This document shows, one piece after another, positions 45,820 to 55,035 of a DNA stretch of 64,000 nt. The notes beneath the pieces are model-generated. The model saw only the letters and a program-made list of their open reading frames with translations, did no database searches and had not been told where the DNA came from. Position numbers and translations under genes: made by a program. Origin of the DNA: Roseiarcus sp050010035 (GTDB lineage: Bacteria; Pseudomonadota; Alphaproteobacteria; Rhizobiales; Beijerinckiaceae). How positions within the stretch are numbered: position 1 is the first letter of the stretch; each line of letters starts with the position of its first letter. The stretch spans positions 1 through 64,000 of the forward strand of contig JBEKLU010000010.1 in assembly GCA_050010035.1 (NCBI GenBank), written 5' to 3'.

Positions 45820-47001
45820 ATGCTCAGGAAAATATTGGCCGTCGCCGCCGCCGTCGCGGCGTTGCAAGGCGGCGCGATGGCGCAGGACACGATAAAGCTC
45901 GGCGTCGTCAACATCGACACCGGCCCGTTCGCGGTCAGCGGGGCCTTTGTCAACGACGGCGCGAGATTCGCGGTCGAAAGCCTCAACGCGGAGGGGGGCG
46001 CGCTCGGCCGCAAGTACGAACTCGTCATCCAGAATCACGAGGGGACGCCCGCGTCCGCCATCGCCGCGGCCAAGAAGTTGGTGGAGCAGCAAAGCGTGTC
46101 GTTCTTCACCGGATTGAATCCGTCCGGCACCTCGCTGGCGATCTCCTCCAAGATGCCCGAGCTGAATGCGCTCTTCATCGACGCCACGGCCGCGTCGAAC
46201 GATCTGACCGGCAAGAACTGCGAGCTCAATTACTTCCGCATCGGCATCACCGACGGCATGCAGGTCAACGCCTTCGTCGACCTGGCGAAGAAGAGCGGCG
46301 TCAAGACCTGGGATCTGATGATGGCCGACATCGCGGTCGGGCACGACACCGCCACGCGCTTCGCCGCCGCGATGCAGGCGAGCGGCGGCGTCGTGAACAA
46401 GACGCTGTTCGCGCCGATCACGGCGTCGGATTTGGGCAGCTACATCGCCCAATTGCTCGACAAGCCCGCCGAGGGCCTGTTCATGTATTACCCCGCGTCC
46501 GGCGGCATCGCGCTGATCAAGCAGCAGAAGCCATTCAAGCTGTTCGAGAAGTACAAGACCGTGCTCTCGTCCTCGATGGTCAACGAGATCCTGATCAAAG
46601 CGCATGGCGATGCGAGCGTCGGCCTGTGGTCCGCGCAAAGCTATTTCTGGTCGATGCCGGGCGACGCGAACGCCGCGTTCGTGAAGGCCTTCGAGGCGCG
46701 CTACAACCGCAAGCCGACCTACATCGACGCCGACGCCTATCTCTCGTTCGAGCTGGTGCACCAGGCGATTGTGAAGGCCGGGTCGACCGACGTGGCCGCG
46801 GTGCGCGCCGCGCTGGCCGGGCTCAAGGCCTCGACGATCGTGGGCGACGTCGAGATGCGCGCGGCCGATCACCAACTGCTACGGCCGTTGATCGTGGTGC
46901 AGGCCACGAAGGCGGGCGAGGACAAGGGCGAGATCACGATGAGGTCGACCTTGCCGTTGGCCGAGATCGCGCCGCCGGTCAGTCCCGAATGCAAGATGTG
47001 A
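45820..47001 (+). CDS. LivK-type substrate-binding protein B
   Basis: A 393-residue periplasmic binding protein with a 21-residue Sec signal (ending GGAMAQ). Its mature part begins TIKLGVVNIDTGPFAVSGAFVNDGARFAVESLNAEGGALGRKYELV, clearly paralogous to the binding protein at 40547-41761. Two binding proteins around one permease/ATPase set suggest that the importer serves two related ligands. It is followed 19 bases later by the racemase. Confidence 0.92.
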   Translation: MLRKILAVAAAVAALQGGAMAQDTIKLGVVNIDTGPFAVSGAFVNDGARFAVESLNAEGGALGRKYELVIQNHEGTPASAIAAAKKLVEQQSVSFFTGLNPSGTSLAISSKMPELNALFIDATAASNDLTGKNCELNYFRIGITDGMQVNAFVDLAKKSGVKTWDLMMADIAVGHDTATRFAAAMQASGGVVNKTLFAPITASDLGSYIAQLLDKPAEGLFMYYPASGGIALIKQQKPFKLFEKYKTVLSSSMVNEILIKAHGDASVGLWSAQSYFWSMPGDANAAFVKAFEARYNRKPTYIDADAYLSFELVHQAIVKAGSTDVAAVRAALAGLKASTIVGDVEMRAADHQLLRPLIVVQATKAGEDKGEITMRSTLPLAEIAPPVSPECKM

Positions 47002-47020
47002 ACGATCGAGGCGCGCGCCG

Positions 47021-48166
47021 ATGGGACCGCTGAAAGGGATCAAGGTCGTCGAGATGGCCGGGCTGGCGCCCGGCCCATTCGCCGCGATGATGCTGGCCGA
47101 CATGGGCGCGCAGGTGTTGCGCGTCGAGCGGCCCGGGCAAGCGACGCCGCCGGGACATCCGCGGCTGGAGCTTCTCAACCGCAGTCGCCTTTCGATCGCG
47201 CTCGATCTGAAATCGCCCGCCGGCGTCGGCGCCTTGCGCCGGCTGCTCATCGGCGCCGACGCTTTCATCGAAGGCTTTCGCCCCGGCGTGATGGAGCGCC
47301 TCGGCCTGGGGCCGGAGCCGTGCCTGGCCGCCAATCCGCGGCTGGTGTACGGGCGCATGACCGGTTGGGGCCAGGACGGCCCGCTGGCGAAGGCCGCCGG
47401 CCACGACATCAACTACATCGCGCTGACCGGCGCGTTGCATTCGATCGGCCGCAGGGGCGAGCCGCCGACCGTGCCGCTGAACCTGGTCGGCGACTTCGGC
47501 GGCGGCGGCATGTATTTGGCGTTCGGCGTCGTTTGCGCCCTGCTCGAGGCGCGCCAGTCGGGCCACGGTCAGGTGGTCGACGCGGCGATGGTCGACGGCG
47601 CCGCTTCGCTGATGACCTACGTGTTCGCCTCGCATGCGGCCGGCGCCTGGAGCGACAAGCGCGGCGAGAACGTGCTCGACGGCGACACCGCGCCCTGGTA
47701 CGGCGTCTACGAAACCGCCGACGGCCGGTATGTCAGCGTCGCCTCGGCCGAACCGCAGTTCTACGCCGAGCTGCTGCGCCTGACCGGCTTGGCGGGCGAG
47801 TCGGCGCCCGACCAGCTCGACCGCAGCGGCTGGCCGGCGGCGCGCAAACGCCTGGCCGAGGTGTTTAGGGGCAAGACGCGCGCCGAGTGGTGCGCGATCA
47901 TGGAAGGCAGCGACGTCTGCTTCGCCCCGGTCCTGACGCTCGACGAAGCCATCGCGCATCCGCACAACCGCGCGCGCGGCGCCTTCGTCGAAGTCGAGGG
48001 CGTGACGCAACCCGCGCCGGCGCCGCGTTTCAGCCGCACGGCGCCGGAAAAACCGCGGCTTCCCACGCCGGCGGGAAAGGACGACGCCGGCACATTGGCG
48101 TCGTGGGGCTTCGCCGCCGCGGAAGTCGCCGCTCTTCGCGCGGAGGGAGCGTTCGGGGCCGCTTGA
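47021..48166 (+). CDS. Alpha-methylacyl-CoA racemase (CaiB/BaiF family)
   Basis: A 381-residue family III CoA-transferase-fold protein. Marks of the racemase branch are the His in AAGHDINYIALTGALHSIGR and the Asn/Asp in NLVGDFGGGGMYLAFG, corresponding to the catalytic His/Asp region of AMACR. It would interconvert (2R)- and (2S)-methylacyl-CoA so that an S-specific dehydrogenase can act, which fits branched-chain acids. It closes the importer operon. A truncated relative exists at 32269-32391. Confidence 0.85.
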   Translation: MGPLKGIKVVEMAGLAPGPFAAMMLADMGAQVLRVERPGQATPPGHPRLELLNRSRLSIALDLKSPAGVGALRRLLIGADAFIEGFRPGVMERLGLGPEPCLAANPRLVYGRMTGWGQDGPLAKAAGHDINYIALTGALHSIGRRGEPPTVPLNLVGDFGGGGMYLAFGVVCALLEARQSGHGQVVDAAMVDGAASLMTYVFASHAAGAWSDKRGENVLDGDTAPWYGVYETADGRYVSVASAEPQFYAELLRLTGLAGESAPDQLDRSGWPAARKRLAEVFRGKTRAEWCAIMEGSDVCFAPVLTLDEAIAHPHNRARGAFVEVEGVTQPAPAPRFSRTAPEKPRLPTPAGKDDAGTLASWGFAAAEVAALRAEGAFGAA

Positions 48167-48202
48167 GCCGCGCGCGCCTCTAAGCGGTCGCGGCGTTCGC
48201 CG

Positions 48203-49171
48203 TCACCGCTTCTTGTTGGCGGCGACGAGATGCTCGAGATACTTCTTCGGCCAGTGGGTTTCGAACTGGCCGGCGCCGGCATGGCCGTCGATCGAGGCGT
48301 TGCAGGCCGCTTCGTAGATGATCGTGTCCATCTTGTCGTTGGTGGGCAGCTTGGCGACGCCGAAGCTGTCCAACTCCAGACGCGTCACCCCGCCGCGCAC
48401 GTCGTGGATATCCGCTTCCAGACGCTTCTGCAGCATGTCTTCGGTGTACTCGGCGTGATGCTTGATGTGCGACACCGGAAGCATTTCGCCGTCGCGCACG
48501 ACGTAGCCGCCGAACCCCCACTCGCCCTTGGCGATCCATATCCAGCCGTTGACGATCCGCTCGCCGTCCGGCGTATAGGCAATGATCCATTTCCAATGGT
48601 GCGGCACGCCCCAATTGCGCACGCCCCAGGAATGGTCGCGATGGCCGACGCGGTTCCATTCGATTCGCCGGCCGCCGAATTCGAGAAAACCCTTCACCCA
48701 GCCGGTCTGCTCGAATCGATTGATGGCGAACCAATCGGGCAGCCCGTCGCGATTCTGCTTGTAGCTGAACGTCTCGTGCAGCGCGGAATAGTCGAACTCG
48801 AGCTTGATCGTCGAGCTTGCGTAGCGCAGCGTCGCCGTGCGTCGCAGTTGCCGCTGCGTCAGCGCGAGGCCGCCGAACTTGAAGTCGTCGAAATCCATGC
48901 CGTCGGGGATGTCCCCCTGAACGAGGTCGAGAACCTCCTTGCTGGGATCCGGTCCCCACACCGCGACGTTGAAACCCGCCTTGCCGGCGCCGGTGAGGTA
49001 GAGATAGGCCTGAAAGCCGAGGCGCTCGTCCGGCATGATCATTTCCCAGAAGAGGGAGTCGCGCATCTTGCCGCCGGGAGCGGGACGGTGGCGCAGATCG
49101 TCGTGCGGCTCATAGCCGGCGTCCGGCGTTTCCGGCGCCGTTCTGACCTTAAGAGGCGGCATGGCGTTCAT
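48203..49171 (-). CDS. AttH/CrtC-like lipocalin-fold protein (DUF7064/7065 type)
   Basis: A 322-residue, Trp/Tyr-rich, soluble protein rich in beta strands. The GHRDHSWGVRNW motif and the two-barrel layout are typical of AttH/hydroxyneurosporene synthase-like proteins. No enzymatic role is established for this branch. It starts three bases after the enoyl-CoA hydratase stop in the same direction, so it is part of that two-gene unit and may bind or hydrate a hydrophobic acyl compound. ATG at 49162 is an alternative start. Confidence 0.65.
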   Translation of the reverse strand: MNAMPPLKVRTAPETPDAGYEPHDDLRHRPAPGGKMRDSLFWEMIMPDERLGFQAYLYLTGAGKAGFNVAVWGPDPSKEVLDLVQGDIPDGMDFDDFKFGGLALTQRQLRRTATLRYASSTIKLEFDYSALHETFSYKQNRDGLPDWFAINRFEQTGWVKGFLEFGGRRIEWNRVGHRDHSWGVRNWGVPHHWKWIIAYTPDGERIVNGWIWIAKGEWGFGGYVVRDGEMLPVSHIKHHAEYTEDMLQKRLEADIHDVRGGVTRLELDSFGVAKLPTNDKMDTIIYEAACNASIDGHAGAGQFETHWPKKYLEHLVAANKKR

Positions 49172-49174
49172 CGT

Positions 49175-49990
49175 TCAGTTCCCCGTGAAGTTGGCCGGAC
49201 GCTTTTCCTTGAACGCCGCCAGCGCTTCGAGCATGTCCTGGCCGCGCGACAGCAGAGCTTGGCCGCGGTTCTCCATTTCCATCGCGGCGGCGTAGGAGGG
49301 TATCTCGAGGCTCGCCTGCAGCGCGCGCTTGGAGAGTTGCACGCCTCCCGGCGAATTCGCGCCGATCTGTCGCGCCATCGCCAAGGCGTCGCTCATCAGC
49401 GCGCCCGGCGCGCACACGCGATTGACGAGGCCGATCCGCGCCGCCTCCTCCGCGTCGACGAAACGGCCGGTGAAGGCGATTTCGGACGCCAATCCCGAGC
49501 CTACGAGGCGCGACAGCGCCCATGACGTGCCCAACTCTCCGCAAGAGAGACCGATCTTCACGAACGCGGCGTTGAACGTCGCCTCGGGCGCGGCAAGGCG
49601 AATGTCCGCCACCAAAGCGAGAGCGAGGCCGCCTCCGGTCGCGGGTCCATTGACGGCGGCGATCACAGGCACGCGCAAGGCGCGGAGGGCCGCGAGCCCG
49701 CCGGCCGCCAACTCCTGAAATTTCAGAAAATTCCGGATCCCGAGGCGGGTGATCTCGTCGATGTTGGCGAGATCGTAGCCGGAGCAGAACCCCCGCCCTG
49801 CGCCCGTCATGATGACGACGCGCAGTTCGTCCTCGAGCTTCAACGCCTGCGGAACATCCATCAGCTCGTCGAACATGCGCATGGTCATGGCGTTCAGCCG
49901 GTCCGGCCGATTGAGCGTGAGCACGACGACGCCGGGTGAAGGCCGCTCCAACACCATCGTTTCAAGCATCAGCTTGTCGCCCGCCCGCAT
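49175..49990 (-). CDS. Enoyl-CoA hydratase/isomerase (crotonase) family protein
   Basis: A 271-residue crotonase. It has the CoA-binding GRGFCSGYDL and the oxyanion-hole segment VNGPATGGGLALALVADIRLA. At the two usual catalytic Glu positions it has Lys (AAFVKIGLS) and Glu (GELGTSWAL), so only one acid remains; such proteins may act as isomerases, hydratases or hydrolases. The ATG at 49990 has GGAGGAGG six bases upstream. Promoter and operator are at 50120-50148. Confidence 0.87.
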   Translation of the reverse strand: MRAGDKLMLETMVLERPSPGVVVLTLNRPDRLNAMTMRMFDELMDVPQALKLEDELRVVIMTGAGRGFCSGYDLANIDEITRLGIRNFLKFQELAAGGLAALRALRVPVIAAVNGPATGGGLALALVADIRLAAPEATFNAAFVKIGLSCGELGTSWALSRLVGSGLASEIAFTGRFVDAEEAARIGLVNRVCAPGALMSDALAMARQIGANSPGGVQLSKRALQASLEIPSYAAAMEMENRGQALLSRGQDMLEALAAFKEKRPANFTGN

Positions 49991-50119
49991 CGCATCCTCC
50001 TCCGCGTTTCCCTCTTGCAGCCCCGGCGCCACGCCCCGCCAAGGTCTCGAGAAACGAAGAGACCTCGGCGGACGCTGCGACATACCAGTTTTCCGACAGG
50101 CCTCGCCGTGCGCCGAATA

Positions 50120-50148
50120 TTCGTACACGTGCTTATGATACTCGTGAA
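50120..50148 (-). promoter_or_regulatory. Promoter and operator-like element, crotonase operon
   Basis: On the minus strand TTCACG (50148-50143), 17 bases, TACGAA (50125-50120). The spacer contains GTATCATAAGCAC (50141-50129), close to the palindromic form GTATCATACGC, and CACGTG. The gene starts 130 bases downstream. Confidence 0.45.
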
Positions 50149-50262
50149 TATCGCACGCGCAAGCGAAAACATCGCGCTTCGGCGCGGGCGGCGACGGTTC
50201 GGCGACGACGACAGCGCCCGCGATGCGCCCGTTCACATGGTAGCGTCCCTTGGCCGCGCCTC

Positions 50263-53200
50263 TCACAAGTTACGCCGGTACTGCCCGCCGACCTCGAACA
50301 GGGCGTTGGTGATCTGGCCGACCGAGCAGCATCTGACCGCGTCCATCAGAGCGCCGAATATGTTTTCGTTATCGATCGCCGCCTGCTTCAGGCGGGCCAG
50401 CGCTTCTCCCGCCTGCCCGGCATGACGGGCGTGGAATCGGCGCAAGCGGTCGACTTGAGACTGCTTCTCGGCTTCGGTGGACCGCACGAGCCCGCAGGCG
50501 GCCGAGGCCTCTGTTGCGGCGCCCTGGAACGCGTTGACGCCGATGATGGGCAGGGTTCCGTCGTGCTTCTTGTGTTCGTAATACAGCGACTCGTCCTGGA
50601 TCTTGTTGCGCTGGTATCCGGTCTCCATCGCGCCGAGAACGCCGCCGCGGGCGGCGATGGCGTCGAACTGGCGCAGCACCGCCTCTTCGACGAGGTCGGT
50701 GAGCTCCTCGATGATGAACGATCCCTGGTTCGGGTTCTCGTTCTTCGCCAGTCCCCATTCGCGGTTCAGGATCAGCTGGATGGCGACGGCGCGGCGCACG
50801 CTTTCCTCGGTCGGCGTCGTGATCGCTTCGTCGAAGGCGTTGGTGTGCAGCGAATTGCAATTGTCGTAGACGGCGAGCAGCGCCTGGAGCGTCGTGCGGA
50901 TGTCGTTGAACGACATGTCCTGCGCATGCAGCGACCGTCCGGACGTCTGACAGTGGTACTTGAGCTTTTGCGAACGCTCGGCGCCGCCGTAGCGGTGTTT
51001 CATGGCGATGGCCCAAATGCGGCGGGCGACGCGGCCGATCACGGCGTATTCGGCGTCCATGCCCTTGGAAAAGAAGAACGACAGGTTGGGCGCGAAATCG
51101 TCGATCTGCATGCCGCGAGCCAAGTAGGCCTCGACATAGGTGAAGCCGTTGGCGAGCGTGAAGGCGAGCTGCGAGATAGGGTTGGCCCCGGCCTCGGCGA
51201 TGTGGTAGCCGGAAATCGACACCGAGTAGAAGTTTCGCACGTCGTTGGAGACGAAATACTCCTGGATGTCGCCCATCAGCTTGAGCGCGAAGTCGGTCGA
51301 GAAGATGCAGGTGTTCTGGCCCTGGTCCTCCTTCAATATGTCGGCCTGCACCGTGCCTCGGACGGTGGCGAGCACCCTGGCCCGCAAGGCCCGCGCTTCC
51401 TCTTCGTCCGGCTCGCGTCCGTTGTCCTGTCGGAAGCGTTCGATCTGCTGATCGACGGCGGTGTTGAAGAACATCGCCAGGATCGTCGGCGCCGGGCCGT
51501 TGATGGTCATGGAGACCGACGTGGCGGGGTCGCAAAGGTCGAAGCCGGCATAGAGCGCCTTCATGTCGTCGAGGGTGGCGATCGAGACTCCCGAATTGCC
51601 GACCTTGCCGTAAATGTCCGGCCGCTCGTCGGGGTCAGAGCCGTAAAGCGTGACCGAGTCGAAAGCGGTGGACAGACGTTTGGCGGGCATCCCTTGCGAA
51701 AGGTGGTGAAACCGACGATTGGTGCGGAACGCGTCGCCCTCGCCCGCGAACATCCGCGTCGGGTCCTCGTTTTCCCGCTTGAACGGAAAAACGCCGCCCG
51801 TGAACGGGAAGGACCCGGGAACGTTCTCCCGCAGCAGCCAGTGAAGGATGTCGCCTTCGCTCCGCCAGCGGGGCAGGACGACCTTTCTCACTTTGGTGCC
51901 GGACAAGGTGGTGGTCGTCAGTTCCGTCCGCTGCCGCCGGCTGCGAACCTCGGTGACGAATTGCTCTCCCTCATAGCTCTTCACCGTGGCCGGCCATGCC
52001 GCCAAGAGCTGCCTGTTCTCCGATGTCAGCGCTTGGTCCTTCGCGGCGATGAGCCTGTCGAAATCGCCCGCGTCGCGACCGCTCTCGGCGAAGATCGCGG
52101 CCGCTCGGCCAAGCGCTTGGCGATCGCGCGCCGCCTCGCATTGCTCGTTGGCGCGACGATGATACGAACGCACGCCGTCGGCGATCTCGGCGAGATAGCG
52201 AGAGCGCTCGAAAGGCACGATCGCGCGAGCGGCCGAGGCTTGTTTCGTCTCGACGCGCGGCAGGAATCCTCCGGCCCGGAAGCCGAACTCGCCGAGCCCG
52301 GCCACGATCGCCTGGTAGAGGGCGGTGACTCCGTCGTCGTTGAAGCGCGCGGCGATCGTGCCGAAGACGGGCATCTCTTCGGCCTGTCGGTCGAACAGGC
52401 CGCGGTTGCGCTGATATTGCTTGCGAACGTCGTGCATGGCGTCTTCGGCGCCGCGCCGTTCGAATTTGTTGATGGCGACGAAATCGGCGAAGTCGAGCAT
52501 GTTGATCTTTTCCAACTGGCTCGCGGCGCCGAATTCGGGCGTCATCACGTAGACGGAGCGGTCGGCGAGCGTGGTGATCGCCGCGTCGCCCTGGCCGATG
52601 CCCGAGGTCTCGACGATGATGAGATCGAAGCCGGCCGCCTTGCAGGCAGCGACCGCGTCGGGCAGGGCGTGGGAGAGTTCCGAGCCGGCGCTCCGCGTCG
52701 CCAGGGAGCGCATGTAGATGTTGGGGTGGTTGATCGCGTTCATGCGGATGCGGTCGCCGAGCAGCGCCCCGCCCGAGCGGCGCCGCGACGGATCGACGGC
52801 CAGAACGGCGATTTGCAACGCGTCCTGGTAGTCGAGTCGAAATCGCCGGATCAATTCATCGACGAGACTCGACTTGCCCGAGCCGCCCGTCCCCGTGACC
52901 CCGAGAACCGGGACCGCCCTCGCGCCCGCAGCCGAAACGACGGCCTTGACGCGGGCCGGGCACGCATCGTTCTCCAGGGCAGTGATGACGTGAGCGAGGG
53001 CGCGTCGGTCGCCCGCGGCGAGCGCTGTCGGGTCGGCGGGCGCGCGGCGCGCGACATCGAAATCGGAGCGGGCGACGACGTCGTCGATCATGCCCTGGAG
53101 GCCCATCGCCTGGCCGTCTTCCGGCGAATAGAGACGGGTGACGCCATACTCGTGCAGTTCGGCCATCTCGCTGGGCGCGATGACTCCGCCACCCCCGCCG

Positions 53201-53523
53201 AAGACCTTGATCTCGCCGGCCCCGGCCTCGCGCAACAGATCGATCATGTATTTGAAGAACTCGATATGCCCGCCCTGGTAGGACGTCACCGCGATGCCGT
53301 TCACGTCCTCCTGGATGGCCGCGGTGACGATCTCGTCGACCGATCGGTTGTGGCCGAGATGGATCACTTCGACGCCCGTCGCCTGCAGCAGGCGGCGCAT
53401 GACGTTGATCGCCGCGTCATGGCCGTCGAAGAGGCTCGTGGCCGTTATGAAGCGGACCGTATGCCGGGGACGATAGACTGTCGGCGCATGCTCCGCGGCG
53501 CCGACGGGCGTAGTCACATTCAT
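50263..53523 (-). CDS. icmF: Fused isobutyryl-CoA mutase IcmF
   Basis: A 1086-residue adenosylcobalamin enzyme interconverting isobutyryl-CoA and n-butyryl-CoA. The N-terminal B12 domain has Asp33-x-His35 (SLFDGHDAAINVMRR); the middle G-domain chaperone (MeaB-like) has P-loop GVTGTGGSGKSS (Lys217); the C-terminal mutase barrel has YHCQTSGRSL. The residues that set substrate choice are Phe592 (RMFAGEG) and Gln736 (DQGQNTCIF), with the same 144-residue spacing as Phe598/Gln742 in characterised IcmF, so isobutyryl-CoA (possibly also isovaleryl- or pivalyl-CoA) is expected, not methylmalonyl-CoA. The ATG at 53523 has GGAGAGG upstream. Confidence 0.95.
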   Translation of the reverse strand: MNVTTPVGAAEHAPTVYRPRHTVRFITATSLFDGHDAAINVMRRLLQATGVEVIHLGHNRSVDEIVTAAIQEDVNGIAVTSYQGGHIEFFKYMIDLLREAGAGEIKVFGGGGGVIAPSEMAELHEYGVTRLYSPEDGQAMGLQGMIDDVVARSDFDVARRAPADPTALAAGDRRALAHVITALENDACPARVKAVVSAAGARAVPVLGVTGTGGSGKSSLVDELIRRFRLDYQDALQIAVLAVDPSRRRSGGALLGDRIRMNAINHPNIYMRSLATRSAGSELSHALPDAVAACKAAGFDLIIVETSGIGQGDAAITTLADRSVYVMTPEFGAASQLEKINMLDFADFVAINKFERRGAEDAMHDVRKQYQRNRGLFDRQAEEMPVFGTIAARFNDDGVTALYQAIVAGLGEFGFRAGGFLPRVETKQASAARAIVPFERSRYLAEIADGVRSYHRRANEQCEAARDRQALGRAAAIFAESGRDAGDFDRLIAAKDQALTSENRQLLAAWPATVKSYEGEQFVTEVRSRRQRTELTTTTLSGTKVRKVVLPRWRSEGDILHWLLRENVPGSFPFTGGVFPFKRENEDPTRMFAGEGDAFRTNRRFHHLSQGMPAKRLSTAFDSVTLYGSDPDERPDIYGKVGNSGVSIATLDDMKALYAGFDLCDPATSVSMTINGPAPTILAMFFNTAVDQQIERFRQDNGREPDEEEARALRARVLATVRGTVQADILKEDQGQNTCIFSTDFALKLMGDIQEYFVSNDVRNFYSVSISGYHIAEAGANPISQLAFTLANGFTYVEAYLARGMQIDDFAPNLSFFFSKGMDAEYAVIGRVARRIWAIAMKHRYGGAERSQKLKYHCQTSGRSLHAQDMSFNDIRTTLQALLAVYDNCNSLHTNAFDEAITTPTEESVRRAVAIQLILNREWGLAKNENPNQGSFIIEELTDLVEEAVLRQFDAIAARGGVLGAMETGYQRNKIQDESLYYEHKKHDGTLPIIGVNAFQGAATEASAACGLVRSTEAEKQSQVDRLRRFHARHAGQAGEALARLKQAAIDNENIFGALMDAVRCCSVGQITNALFEVGGQYRRNL

Positions 53524-53604
53524 GCCGCCTCTCCAACACAACGCGTTTTCCGAAAGCCGACTGAGCCATCGATCGCGCGACCGCCTCGCATCGTCGCCCT
53601 CGCT

Positions 53605-54762
53605 TCAGCGCTTGGCGTATTGCACCGCGATGCGGCCGACGCGTTCGCGCGCGACGATCAACTTCATGATGCCGGCGGTGCCGTCGCCGATCTCCAGGCC
53701 CATCACGTCGCGCAGCCTCTGCTGATGCGGCAGATCCTTGGACCAACCGTAATGCCCGAACGTCAGTAGGCACTGATGGATGACGTCGAATGCGGTCTTC
53801 GGGCCGAGCCACTTGACCATCGCCGCCTCCGCCGTGTGCGGCAGTCCGGCGTCGCGCAGCGCCAGCGCGTGGTAGGAGAGCTGGCGCGCCGCCGCGAGCA
53901 GAGTCTCCCCCTCGACGAGCGGAAAGGTTACGCCTTGATATTGAGCGATCGGGGCGCCGAAGGCGGTGCGCGTCTTGGTGTACTCCCAGGCTTCGTCGAT
54001 CGACGCCTGCGCGGAACTGACGCATTGCAGCGCAATGAGCGCGCGGCTGTAGTCGAAGCCTCGCATGACATGGGTGAAGCCCTGGTTTTCCGCGCCCAGA
54101 CGGTTTTCGACGGGAACGCGCGCGCCGTCGAAGAAGACCGACCCGCGTCCGATGATCCGGCTGCCGAGGTCGTTGAACCGGTTGCGCGACACGCCGGGCG
54201 TGTCGGCGGAAACGATCAACGCGGTGATGCCGGCCGCGCCGCTGTCGGGACTTCCCGTGCGCGCGAAGACGATGAAGGCGTCCGCGCAGTCGGCGAACGT
54301 GATTGAGGTCTTTTCCCCCGAGAGAACGTAATGGTCGCCGTCGCGCCGACAGCGAAGCGTCAGATTGGCCGCATCGGAACCGGCGCTCGGCTCGGTCACG
54401 CAAATGCCGAGCAGGGCCTCGCCGCTGATCATGCGCGGCAGCCAATGAGCGGCGACGTGCGGCGAGGCGCTTCCCATGATGATCGCGCCGAGCAGCGAGA
54501 CGTTGACTGGGACGGAACTGACGTTGAAGTCGCCGTAGGCGATTTCCTCCGCGATGATGCCCGCGGTGACGCCGGGCGCCCCCAGACCGCCGTACGACTC
54601 GGGCAAATCGACGCCGAGCAGCCCAAGGCCACCCATTTCGCGCACCAGTTCGCGATCGAGAACCCCGGCCGCCTCGCGCGCCTGGTAGTGCGGCGCCAGG
54701 CGTTCCCGCGCGAAACGCCGGGCGAGATCGCGGATGGCGGCTTGGTCTTCATTGGCAATCAT
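53605..54762 (-). CDS. Acyl-CoA dehydrogenase, AliB-like (Asp in the base position)
   Basis: A 385-residue FAD enzyme with ICVTEPSAGSDAANL, VLSGEKTSITFA and a C-terminal LEIGDGTAGIMKLIVARE. In most acyl-CoA dehydrogenases the last motif is YEGT with Glu as base; here it is Asp360, a replacement I associate with cyclohexanecarboxyl-CoA dehydrogenases (AliB type). Together with the AliA-like ligase at 22765 this hints at alicyclic acids. It lies 81 bases upstream of icmF on the same strand and may be co-transcribed with it. Confidence 0.85.
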   Translation of the reverse strand: MIANEDQAAIRDLARRFARERLAPHYQAREAAGVLDRELVREMGGLGLLGVDLPESYGGLGAPGVTAGIIAEEIAYGDFNVSSVPVNVSLLGAIIMGSASPHVAAHWLPRMISGEALLGICVTEPSAGSDAANLTLRCRRDGDHYVLSGEKTSITFADCADAFIVFARTGSPDSGAAGITALIVSADTPGVSRNRFNDLGSRIIGRGSVFFDGARVPVENRLGAENQGFTHVMRGFDYSRALIALQCVSSAQASIDEAWEYTKTRTAFGAPIAQYQGVTFPLVEGETLLAAARQLSYHALALRDAGLPHTAEAAMVKWLGPKTAFDVIHQCLLTFGHYGWSKDLPHQQRLRDVMGLEIGDGTAGIMKLIVARERVGRIAVQYAKR

Positions 54763-54911
54763 AGGCGAACCGTCCTCGTTTCAGTTCCGTCTCATCGCGC
54801 CGACGGATCGAGCCGTTTCTGGACCGCGAGACCGGCGTTATTCGCCAAGCGCCGGACCATCTCGCTGCTCGGCCGCCGATCTCGCGACGCGCGTCGATGG
54901 CCGACCCATTA

Positions 54912-54932
54912 GCTAGCGTACCATCTGTACGC
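54912..54932 (-). promoter_or_regulatory. Operator-like inverted repeat GCGTAC-n5-GTACGC
   Basis: Perfect 6-base arms GCGTAC (54916-54921) and GTACGC (54927-54932) spaced by five bases, preceded by GCTAGC overlap so that TAGCGTAC matches the shared core. It lies about 150 bases upstream of the dehydrogenase start at 54762. Confidence 0.5.
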
Positions 54933-55035
54933 GAACGCTGTCCAGCCGAATTTGCCCCGCCGAAGCGGTGAAGCGTCGTGACGGCGCGCGTAGCCTGTCT
55001 TGGCCGGGGCTTGTGACGTTCCGACGAGCGCAGCG

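Noticed and set aside
50263..53523. Methylmalonyl-CoA mutase
   Set aside because: The fused B12-GTPase-mutase order and Phe592/Gln736 instead of Tyr/Arg identify IcmF.
49936..53769. 1277-codon plus-strand frame opposite icmF
   Set aside because: Opposite strand of the well-conserved mutase; no independent motifs.
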